Source of the DNA: Gammaproteobacteria bacterium
GTDB taxonomy: Bacteria; Pseudomonadota; Gammaproteobacteria; GCF-002020875
Length of the DNA stretch: 5,884 nucleotides
Direction: 5' to 3'
NCBI GenBank assembly: GCA_018671205.1
Contig: JABHIC010000092.1
Location: forward strand, 1 to 5,884
The position numbers were made by a program, and so were the translations under genes. Below the pieces are notes generated by a model, which worked only from the letters and a program-made list of their open reading frames with translations, ran no database searches and was not told the origin of the DNA. Position 1 is the first letter of the stretch. Each line of letters opens with the position of its first letter. Of this stretch, positions 1 through 5,460 are shown in pieces.

Positions 1-1156
1 GCCCCAGAAAAGAGAGAAAAGTGACCACACCACTCTCCATTGAGGCTCCCGCATAGCGAGCGATACTGATTGGCCCACTCAGACCATCGGTTGAGGTTGC
101 CCCGACCACCATTCGCCCCATCACACGCAGGGTCAATGAGGCCATTTCCCAGCTCTTCTCTGCCCCCCGAACCAACCCATCGACAACCCCATAACGGATC
201 TCCCGGTAGTGGCTTTGACGGTATTCAGAGAGGTCTGCCGAGGCCCCGATCCGCCCGATCACCTGCTGATTGACCTCTACTCTGGCTGGCGTCAACTGCA
301 GTGGAAAAATTACACCGTCCCGTTCAATGGTCAGTGCGAGTGGCTGCTCAGGGCTCTCTTGTACCCAATCCACCCAACTTTTCCAGCTCTCAACCGGCTC
401 ACCATTGACAGTGAGCACCAGATCTCCCGATTCCAGCCCCGCCTCAGCGGCTGCTCCCGCTGCGCTCACCACACCGATACGGGGCGGGAGTAGAGGACGC
501 TCAATGGAAAAACCGAGCCCTACCAGTAGGGCCATCCCCTCAGGAATCTCTTTGCCAAAAGGGTTCTGCAGTTCACGCTGCTGCTGCACCCCCGAATGGT
601 CCACCACACTCAGCTGAATCGATTCACCCAGGATGACTCCCCCCAAAATCTGCTCTAGCGCCTGCTGCCAGATCTGTACAGGCTCTCCGTTGACCGCAAC
701 AATCTCATCGCCACGACTCAACCCTGCGGTTGAGGCCACAGAAGAGAGATCGACCTCCCCCACTACGGGTTTCATCCCACTCACCCCCCACATCTGCACG
801 AGACCAAAGGCAAAAATTGCAAAGATAAAATTAAACAGGGGGCCAGCAGCCACAATTGCCGCTCGTGCTGCGAGGGATTTAGACTCAAAGGAGAACTCTT
901 TTTCAGCGGCTGTCACCGGCTCCTCCCCCCCCTCACCCAACATTTTCACATACCCACCCAGGGGCAGTGCGGCAATAACATATTCCGTGCCATCCCTCCC
1001 CATCCGTCGCCACAGAGGGCGCCCAAAGCCGACCGAAAAACGTAACACTTTCACCCCAACCCTGCGCGCAACCCAGAAGTGGCCAAACTCATGGACGGTC
1101 ACCAGTAGACCAATGGCAATGATAAAGGCAATCACTGCTGTCACTCCCCCGCCCAT
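1..1156 (-). CDS. rseP: Site-2 family intramembrane zinc protease RseP (3' end outside the window)
   Basis: RseP is the inner-membrane S2P metalloprotease that cuts the anti-sigma factor RseA after DegS, releasing sigma-E during envelope stress, and also clears signal-peptide remnants. I translated this frame directly: it is open from the ATG at 1156 to the left edge (385 codons), where E. coli RseP has about 450. Residues 5-21 form the first membrane segment, followed by the zinc site HEFGH (22-26). Then come FSVGFG, LPLGGYVKM (65-72), AAGPLFNF (103-110) opening the second membrane segment, PDZ-N (about 127-200, GDEIVAVNG at 149-157), PDZ-C (about 224-285, GDLVLTVNG at 244-252) and LSGPISIA (359-366). 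The second catalytic motif (N-x-x-P-x-P-x-LDGG) and the last membrane segments lie beyond the window, so completeness cannot be judged. A run of eight G at 932-925 falls in the codons for residues 75-78. bamA is expected next by conserved synteny. Confidence 0.95.
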   Translation of the reverse strand, partial: MGGGVTAVIAFIIAIGLLVTVHEFGHFWVARRVGVKVLRFSVGFGRPLWRRMGRDGTEYVIAALPLGGYVKMLGEGGEEPVTAAEKEFSFESKSLAARAAIVAAGPLFNFIFAIFAFGLVQMWGVSGMKPVVGEVDLSSVASTAGLSRGDEIVAVNGEPVQIWQQALEQILGGVILGESIQLSVVDHSGVQQQRELQNPFGKEIPEGMALLVGLGFSIERPLLPPRIGVVSAAGAAAEAGLESGDLVLTVNGEPVESWKSWVDWVQESPEQPLALTIERDGVIFPLQLTPARVEVNQQVIGRIGASADLSEYRQSHYREIRYGVVDGLVRGAEKSWEMASLTLRVMGRMVVGATSTDGLSGPISIARYAGASMESGVVTFLSFLG

Positions 1157-1162
1157 TAGTAG

Positions 1163-1170
1163 CCCCCTTT
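1163..1170 (-). promoter_or_regulatory. Shine-Dalgarno of rseP
   Basis: The minus strand reads AAAGGGGG, six bases before the ATG at 1156, in the 36-base gap after dxr. It fixes the rseP start, which also places HEFGH at residue 22 as in E. coli. Confidence 0.7.
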
Positions 1171-1192
1171 ATAGGATTCGGTGATATACAAT

Positions 1193-2389
1193 TCAGTGAT
1201 GCTCTGCATGGTTAATCCACTCATTTGCTGCATGGCGCGTCTCCTGATCAATGGAGATGACCTGTTCAATCGTAACAATCTCTGTCGTGGTGGCCTGTTT
1301 CAGACAGGCCTCAATCATCGCAGGGATCATCATATAACCAATCCGCCCATCCAGAAAGGCATCTACGGCCACCTCATTGGCTGCGTTAAGTACTGTGGTC
1401 GCACTTCCCCCTTGACGCATCGCCTCAATCGCCAACTCAAGGCAGGGGTAACGGTCATAATCCGGGGGCTCAAAGCGGAGCTGTGCCCACTGATACAGGT
1501 CCAGATCTGCCACACCTGAATTCATCCGCTCTGGCCATCCCATGGCATGGGCAATGGGGGTGCGCATATCGGGGTTTCCCATCTGTGCCAGCACGGAACC
1601 GTCACTATACTGCACCATTGAATGGATCACACTCTCGGGATGAATAACCACCTGAATTTGATCCGCTGTTGCACCAAAGAGCCAGCACGCCTCGATAAAC
1701 TCCAGCCCCTTGTTCATCATGGTGGCAGAATCCACCGAAATTTTTCGCCCCATACTCCAGTTAGGATGGGCCACAGCCTCCGCTGGAGTCACCCCTGCCA
1801 GCGCCTCAACAGGGAGGGTACGAAAAGGGCCTCCAGAGCCCGTTAATAGAATCTTTTCAACCCCGGGAGGGATCGCTCCCAGAGGGGCCTGCTGTGGCAG
1901 GCACTGAAAAATGGCATTATGCTCACTATCAATGGGCAATAACTCGGCACCACTGGCCTCGACCTCTTGCATAAAAAGTGCCCCGGTCATCACCAGAGAC
2001 TCCTTGTTTGCCAACAACACCCGCTTTCCGGCACGCACCGCAGCCAAGGTGGGACGTAACCCGGCAGCACCGACAATTGCGGCCATCACCTGATGCACGG
2101 AGGAGTCGGCGGAAACCTGTTCCAACCCCTCTACCCCCACAAGTACCTCCGTAGCGGGACTCGCGGTATGAAGCAGGTCGGTTAGCTGCTGCGCATACTC
2201 TGCATCCGCCACCACGGCATAGTCAGGATGAAACTGGCTACACTGCTCTGCCAGTCGCTCTACCTGGCGATTGGCGGTCAACGCCACCACCCGAAAACGG
2301 TCCGGGTGTCGGGCAACCACATCCAGTGTACTCCTGCCAATAGAGCCGGTTGCTCCAAGAATAGTGACTCCCTGCTGTGCTATCGCCAT
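1193..2389 (-). CDS. dxr: 1-deoxy-D-xylulose 5-phosphate reductoisomerase
   Basis: Dxr rearranges and reduces DXP to 2-C-methyl-D-erythritol 4-phosphate with NADPH and a divalent metal. This is the committed step of the MEP isoprenoid pathway in the cytoplasm and the fosmidomycin target. From the ATG at 2389 the protein has 398 residues, the E. coli length. Visible motifs are the NADPH-binding GATGSIG (12-18), VMAAIVGAAGL, LLANKESLV, LPIDSEHNAIF with metal ligands Asp154 and Glu156, LLTGSGGPFR (Ser185), HPNWSMGRKISVDSATMMNK with His208, KGLEFIEA with Glu230, and the C-terminal PDYDRYPCL and LNAANEVAV. An in-frame ATG at 2398 would add three residues and overlap cdsA by 10 bases, but it has no Shine-Dalgarno. 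The ATG at 2389 overlaps the cdsA stop as TGATG and has a weak GGA about 8 bases upstream. The substrate precursor links it to uppS in the same operon. Confidence 0.96.
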   Translation of the reverse strand: MAIAQQGVTILGATGSIGRSTLDVVARHPDRFRVVALTANRQVERLAEQCSQFHPDYAVVADAEYAQQLTDLLHTASPATEVLVGVEGLEQVSADSSVHQVMAAIVGAAGLRPTLAAVRAGKRVLLANKESLVMTGALFMQEVEASGAELLPIDSEHNAIFQCLPQQAPLGAIPPGVEKILLTGSGGPFRTLPVEALAGVTPAEAVAHPNWSMGRKISVDSATMMNKGLEFIEACWLFGATADQIQVVIHPESVIHSMVQYSDGSVLAQMGNPDMRTPIAHAMGWPERMNSGVADLDLYQWAQLRFEPPDYDRYPCLELAIEAMRQGGSATTVLNAANEVAVDAFLDGRIGYMMIPAMIEACLKQATTTEIVTIEQVISIDQETRHAANEWINHAEHH

Positions 2390-3204
2390 CAGACCCATCC
2401 AAACAGAAGTAACAGAACGAGGTAGAGGGGAGCCGCTGCGGTAAGGCTATCGACACGATCCAGTATACCGCCATGTCCCGGTATCAATTGACCACTATCT
2501 TTCAGCCCCACATGACGTTTATAGGCACTCTCCACCAAATCCCCTACCACGGAGAAGATCACCAGCAGCAATACGGAAAGGAGAAACAGTGGAAGCATTA
2601 TTTTGACCTCATCCAGCAACAGGAAAGCCGCAACCCCAACCAGAGAGGCCGCTGCCATCCCCCCCAACACCCCCTCAATGCTCTTGCCTGGACTCACATT
2701 GGGTGCCAATTTATGTTTTCCCATCCGTACCCCCACCAGATAGGCCCCGATATCGGCACTCCAGATCAGCAACAGGAGAAAAAAGAGCAGCCCTACCCCC
2801 TGCTCTTGCAGGTGGATTACCTCCAGCGCACGCCACGCCGGGAGCAAAACAAAGAGACCCGCGATATAACGCAACACGGGATTGAATAACCATCCGGTCT
2901 GGGCAGGGAATTTACGCAACCAAAATAGTGCTCCCCCCCACCAGAGTAGTGCCGCCAGCAGGAGGGGTTCCAATGGAAGCAAGCGAGAAGCGTAGAAGAG
3001 CAGTATCACTAAAGCGGTATATTCCAGCTGTGGCCAGAGTCTCTTCTGCCCAGCCAGGCGACTCCACTCCCAGGCGGCAGGAAGTAGAAGCAGCACCAAC
3101 AGGAGGGTAAATGCCTCCCCCTGTAGAGAGACAATCGCCCACAGCAACAAGGGGCCCAACACCACCGTGCTGAGTGTGCGCAGTTGAAAACTGGAGAGGG
3201 TCAC
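2389..3204 (-). CDS. cdsA: Phosphatidate cytidylyltransferase (CDP-diacylglycerol synthase)
   Basis: CdsA is an inner-membrane enzyme that joins CTP and phosphatidic acid to give CDP-diacylglycerol, the branch point for phosphatidylethanolamine, phosphatidylglycerol and cardiolipin. The product has 271 residues (E. coli 285) and is very hydrophobic, with leucine-rich membrane segments at about 12-45, 62-92, 108-124, 136-158, 180-198, 203-220 and 256-270. The family signature lies at residues 226-252: S226, K229-R230, K235-D236, then PGHGGILDR (242-250) and D252, with the metal-binding aspartates. WSADIGAY (148-155) and SPGKSIEG (171-178) are further conserved blocks. The start is GTG, supported by GGAGAG six bases upstream, 2 bases after the uppS stop. 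The TGA stop overlaps the ATG chosen for dxr. A run of seven G lies at 2939-2933 in the codons for residues 89-91. The identification is firm. Confidence 0.96.
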   Translation of the reverse strand: MTLSSFQLRTLSTVVLGPLLLWAIVSLQGEAFTLLLVLLLLPAAWEWSRLAGQKRLWPQLEYTALVILLFYASRLLPLEPLLLAALLWWGGALFWLRKFPAQTGWLFNPVLRYIAGLFVLLPAWRALEVIHLQEQGVGLLFFLLLLIWSADIGAYLVGVRMGKHKLAPNVSPGKSIEGVLGGMAAASLVGVAAFLLLDEVKIMLPLFLLSVLLLVIFSVVGDLVESAYKRHVGLKDSGQLIPGHGGILDRVDSLTAAAPLYLVLLLLFGWV

Positions 3205-3206
3205 AA

Positions 3207-3971
3207 TTAACTCTCCACCAACTGCTCACCCGTATGACCAAAACGGCGCTGTCGCCTCCCAAAAGAGGCCACTGCCGCCTCCAGTGCTGTGCGGTCAAAC
3301 TCAGGCCAGTAGAGGTCGGTAAAATAGAACTCACAGTAGGCCATCTGCCAGAGCAGGAAGTTACTGACCCGCTGCTCCCCTCCAGTACGGATAAAAAGAT
3401 CTGGCTCTGGCAACTCCCCTAGGGAGACCTGCTGTTGCAACAGGGACTCTGTCACCTCTTCCGGTTTCAGCCTCCCCTCAGCCACCTGCTGACAGAGGTG
3501 GCGGGTAGCCTTGGTAATATCCCAACGCCCACCATAATTTGCGGCGATATTGAGCGCCAGTCGGCTATTGTTTTCGGTCAACCTCTCCGCGTCCACGATC
3601 GACTGCTGCAGTTTCTCTGGAAATTGAGTGGTCTCACCAATAATTCTTAGTCGAATCCCATTTTTATGAAGCCGTTTCACCTCTCTACTCAGTGAGGAGA
3701 TGAAGAGGTTCATCAGAAAAGAGACCTCCTCTTCAGGCCTCTTCCAGTTTTCCGTGCTGAAGGCAAACAGGGTAAGTGCCTCTACCCCAAGATCGATACA
3801 CCCTTCTACCGTGGAGCGAACCCGCTCAACCCCCCGTTTGTGTCCCCAAAAACGGGGCCGATGCTGGCGCTGTGCCCAACGCCCATTGCCATCCATAACG
3901 ATAGCAATGTGGCGGGGCACTCTATTTTCTTCGGGCACAGTCAAAAATATTATTGAGGAGTTTAGCGGCAC
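3207..3971 (-). CDS. uppS: Undecaprenyl diphosphate synthase (cis-prenyltransferase)
   Basis: UppS extends farnesyl diphosphate with eight isopentenyl diphosphates in cis to give the C55 carrier used for peptidoglycan and other surface polymers. It works at the cytoplasmic face of the inner membrane. The protein has 254 residues (E. coli 253). Signatures are HIAIVMDGNGRWA (21-33) with the catalytic Asp27, FWGHKRGVERVR, TLFAFSTENWKRP with the conserved SxENW, LNIAANYGGRWDI, and the C-terminal DLFIRTGGEQRVSNFLLWQ plus YFTDLYWPEFD, which carry the IPP- and magnesium-binding RTGGExRxSNFLLWQ motif. The start is GTG, chosen for the GGAG five bases upstream and for its 1-base TAGTG overlap with the frr stop. 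cdsA begins 2 bases after the TAA. In this operon the gene is separated from dxr by cdsA, unlike in E. coli. No key residue is missing. Confidence 0.97.
   Translation of the reverse strand: MPLNSSIIFLTVPEENRVPRHIAIVMDGNGRWAQRQHRPRFWGHKRGVERVRSTVEGCIDLGVEALTLFAFSTENWKRPEEEVSFLMNLFISSLSREVKRLHKNGIRLRIIGETTQFPEKLQQSIVDAERLTENNSRLALNIAANYGGRWDITKATRHLCQQVAEGRLKPEEVTESLLQQQVSLGELPEPDLFIRTGGEQRVSNFLLWQMAYCEFYFTDLYWPEFDRTALEAAVASFGRRQRRFGHTGEQLVES
3211..3216 (-). promoter_or_regulatory. Shine-Dalgarno of cdsA inside uppS
   Basis: The minus strand reads GGAGAG in the final codons of uppS, six bases before the GTG at 3204. It supports this non-ATG start and a coupled uppS-cdsA translation step. Confidence 0.65.
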
Positions 3972-4528
3972 TAAATCTCCATCAAATCCGTCTCTTTTTC
4001 CTGAATTAGCTGATCCACATCCGCCACATAACGGTCAGTAAGCTTCTGTACATCCTCCGTTGCGCGATGCTCCTCATCCTCAGAGACCTCTTTCTCCTTA
4101 ACCAGCTCCTTGAAGTCACTATTGGCATCACGGCGGATATTTCGAATGGCCACCTTGGCAGCCTCCCCCTCATGCCTGACCACTTTAACCAGATCACGGC
4201 GGCGCTCTTCGGTCAGAGCCGGTAACGGGATACGGATGATCGTCCCGGCAGTGGCCGGATTGAGCCCCAGATCTGACTCCATAATCGCCTTCTCAATCGG
4301 CTGCACCATCGTCTTCTCCCACGGCACAACCGTCAGGGTACGCGCATCGGATGCATTGATATTGGCCACCTGACTCAACGGGGTTCTTGACCCATAGTAG
4401 TCCACACTGATCTGGTCGAGCAGACTGGGGTGGGCACGCCCAGCACGCAGCTTCGACAGCTCTCCTTTAAGGGACTCTACACTTTTACCCATACGCGCCT
4501 TGGCGTCCTGTTTGATCTCATCAATCAT
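3971..4528 (-). CDS. frr: Ribosome recycling factor
   Basis: RRF acts in the cytoplasm with EF-G to split the post-termination ribosome and free mRNA and tRNA. From the ATG at 4528 the product has 185 residues, the same length as E. coli RRF, and starts MIDEIKQDAKARM like the family. Conserved blocks are LRAGRAHPSLLD (27-38), YYG with TPLSQ, EKAI, SDLGLNP, RIPLPALTEERRRDL, and RNIRRDAN with the arginine cluster of the long three-helix domain. The C-terminus contains DVQKLTD and ends in LMEI. A TTG immediately before the ATG (4531) is in frame and lies closer to the AGAAGAGA Shine-Dalgarno (4544-4537: 6 bases to the TTG, 9 to the ATG). A 186-residue form is therefore possible, but family alignment favours the ATG. 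The TAG stop shares its G with the GTG start of uppS, so the two are probably coupled. Confidence 0.97.
   Translation of the reverse strand: MIDEIKQDAKARMGKSVESLKGELSKLRAGRAHPSLLDQISVDYYGSRTPLSQVANINASDARTLTVVPWEKTMVQPIEKAIMESDLGLNPATAGTIIRIPLPALTEERRRDLVKVVRHEGEAAKVAIRNIRRDANSDFKELVKEKEVSEDEEHRATEDVQKLTDRYVADVDQLIQEKETDLMEI
3977..3983 (-). promoter_or_regulatory. Shine-Dalgarno of uppS inside frr
   Basis: The minus strand reads GATGGAG within the last codons of frr, with GGAG five bases before the GTG at 3971. It decides the uppS start: later in-frame candidates (TTG codon 10, GTG codons 12 and 18) have no comparable purine motif. Ribosomes ending frr would sit on this site, which suits translational coupling. 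Confidence 0.65.
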
Positions 4529-4572
4529 CAAAATTTTCTCTTCTGTTTTTAGAGGGAATCTTTATACCTGAT

Positions 4573-5295
4573 CTACAACGGTACAACCTGCGTTCCTTCC
4601 TCTTCATTAACGACTGCCCCCCGCAGGCCACCCGCACGCATCATATTAAACACTCTGAGTGGCATATTATGCGCTCTACAGAGAACAATTGCAGTTAAAT
4701 CCATCACCCCAAGCTGTTTTTCCAGCACCTCATCATAGGTAATTCGGCTGATTTTGGTTGCGTCAGGATCACTCAGTGGATCTGCGCTGTAGATTCCATC
4801 CACTTTGGTTGCCTTCATCACCACATCGGCCTCTACCTCAATTCCCCGGAGGCAGGCCGCGGTATCGGTGGTAAAGAAGGGGTTACCGGTTCCTGCTGCA
4901 AACAGCACTACCTCGCCCTGCTCCAGCGCAGTAATCGCATCATGAGTGGTATACTCATCACACACTTTTGAGATTTTGAAGGCCGACATGACCCGCGCAG
5001 AGAGACCCGACTGCTGTAGTGCATCCCGCATTGCAATCGCATTCATCACCGTTGCCAGCATCCCCATCTGATCTCCGGTCACCCGTCCCACCCCCACCTC
5101 AGCCAGTGAGGCTCCGCGACAGTAGTTCCCCCCACCAATCACCATCGCCACCTGCACCCCCAGCGCAGTAATGGCAGAGATCTCACTCACCATCTCCGCA
5201 AGAATGGCGGGATCAATCCCCTGGCACCCCTCCCCCATCAGGGCCTCACCACTGAGTTTAAGCAGCACTCGACGATAGATGGGTTGTTCTGACAT
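4573..5295 (-). CDS. pyrH: UMP kinase (uridylate kinase)
   Basis: PyrH is the cytoplasmic, hexameric bacterial UMP kinase of the amino-acid-kinase fold. It makes UDP from UMP and ATP, and so supplies UTP and CTP. The protein has 240 residues, against 241 in E. coli, and is complete. Visible signatures in order are RVLLKLSGEAL (residues 9-19, phosphate-binding start), VIGGGN (52-57), RVTGDQMGMLAT (71-82), AGTGNPFFTTDTAA (134-147, UMP-binding region), KATKVDGIYSADP (161-173, nucleotide-binding loop), YDEVL (187-191) and VMDLTA (197-202). The usual aromatic before the arginine of GGGN-x-x-RG is a cysteine here (NYCRG, 57-61). The ATG start is supported by AGGAAG six bases upstream and by the usual short N-terminus. 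The gene follows a terminator and a putative promoter, so it probably begins its own transcription unit. frr starts 44 bases downstream. The family is typically activated by GTP and inhibited by UTP; that is family knowledge, not visible here. Confidence 0.97.
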   Translation of the reverse strand: MSEQPIYRRVLLKLSGEALMGEGCQGIDPAILAEMVSEISAITALGVQVAMVIGGGNYCRGASLAEVGVGRVTGDQMGMLATVMNAIAMRDALQQSGLSARVMSAFKISKVCDEYTTHDAITALEQGEVVLFAAGTGNPFFTTDTAACLRGIEVEADVVMKATKVDGIYSADPLSDPDATKISRITYDEVLEKQLGVMDLTAIVLCRAHNMPLRVFNMMRAGGLRGAVVNEEEGTQVVPL

Positions 5296-5301
5296 GATGA
5301 T

Positions 5302-5307
5302 CTTCCT
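5302..5307 (-). promoter_or_regulatory. Shine-Dalgarno of pyrH
   Basis: The minus strand reads AGGAAG, six bases before the ATG at 5295. This fixes the pyrH start. Its first bases belong to a CCCUAG arm (5311-5306) that is complementary to an upstream CUAGGG (5358-5353), so the site could be partly paired in long read-through transcripts. Confidence 0.75.
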
Positions 5308-5325
5308 AGGGTTCGAAAACTATTA

Positions 5326-5334
5326 ATTATTACA
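5326..5334 (-). promoter_or_regulatory. Putative extended -10 promoter of pyrH
   Basis: The minus strand reads TGTAATAAT, which is a TGn extension followed by AATAAT (5 of 6 matches to TATAAT), in an AT-rich segment between the tsf terminator and pyrH. No good -35 element sits at 17-base spacing; a TTGATC at 5349-5344 is only 12 bases upstream of the hexamer. Extended -10 promoters can work without a -35. Transcription would begin near 5319 and give a leader of roughly 23 bases that still contains the pyrH Shine-Dalgarno. The call rests on motif and position only. Confidence 0.45.
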
Positions 5335-5365
5335 AAATTCCAGGATCAACGGCCCTAGAATCGCT

Positions 5366-5394
5366 ATGAAGAAACTTATGAAACTATTCATGAA
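5366..5394. repeat. Three 12-base-spaced ATGAA / TTCAT repeats in the tsf-pyrH gap
   Basis: On the plus strand the pentamer ATGAA begins at 5366, 5378 and 5390, exactly 12 bases apart; on the minus strand this is TTCAT. The two copies at 5378 and 5390 extend to ATGAAA, and the intervening bases differ. The array sits between the tsf terminator and the putative pyrH promoter. It could be a degenerate protein-binding site or a chance pattern in AT-rich sequence. I recognise no known operator. Confidence 0.3.
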
Positions 5395-5403
5395 ATGGCA
5401 GCC

Positions 5404-5436
5404 AAAAAAAAGCCCCCCAAAACTGGAAGGCTTTTT
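5404..5436 (-). terminator. Intrinsic terminator after tsf
   Basis: Read on the minus strand, the RNA forms AGCCUUCC / GGGGGGCU around a six-base AGUUUU loop. This is an 8-bp stem with two central U-G wobble pairs, extended at its base by A-U pairs between the A-tract (5436-5432) and the U-tract, and ending in a run of eight U (5411-5404). On the plus strand the two wobble pairs become C-A mismatches, so the hairpin favours termination in the tsf direction. It lies 24 bases past the tsf stop and more than 100 bases before pyrH. It should end most rpsB-tsf transcripts, and read-through may still feed pyrH. Confidence 0.88.
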
Positions 5437-5460
5437 ATCTCAACAGATCAATCGCAGAAA

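Noticed and set aside
633..1184. A 183-codon open frame on the plus strand
   Set aside because: It lies entirely antisense to rseP, whose minus-strand frame is open throughout and carries HEFGH and the other family motifs. The plus-strand product has no recognisable domain, so it is a shadow frame.
1171..1192. A TATAAA at 1176-1171 before rseP, which could be a -10 element
   Set aside because: Transcription from it would begin in or after the rseP Shine-Dalgarno and lose it. The matching -35 (CTGAAT) fits only three of six positions.
2912..3334. A 140-codon minus-strand frame spanning the uppS-cdsA junction
   Set aside because: It is out of frame with both genes and contradicts their conserved motifs; it is a shadow.
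4561..4590. A TATAAA at 4566-4561 between pyrH and frr as an internal frr promoter
   Set aside because: No acceptable -35 at 16-18 bases and no TGn extension. The nearest TTGTAC is only 14 bases away. It is not strong enough to list, although frr does have its own promoter in some bacteria.
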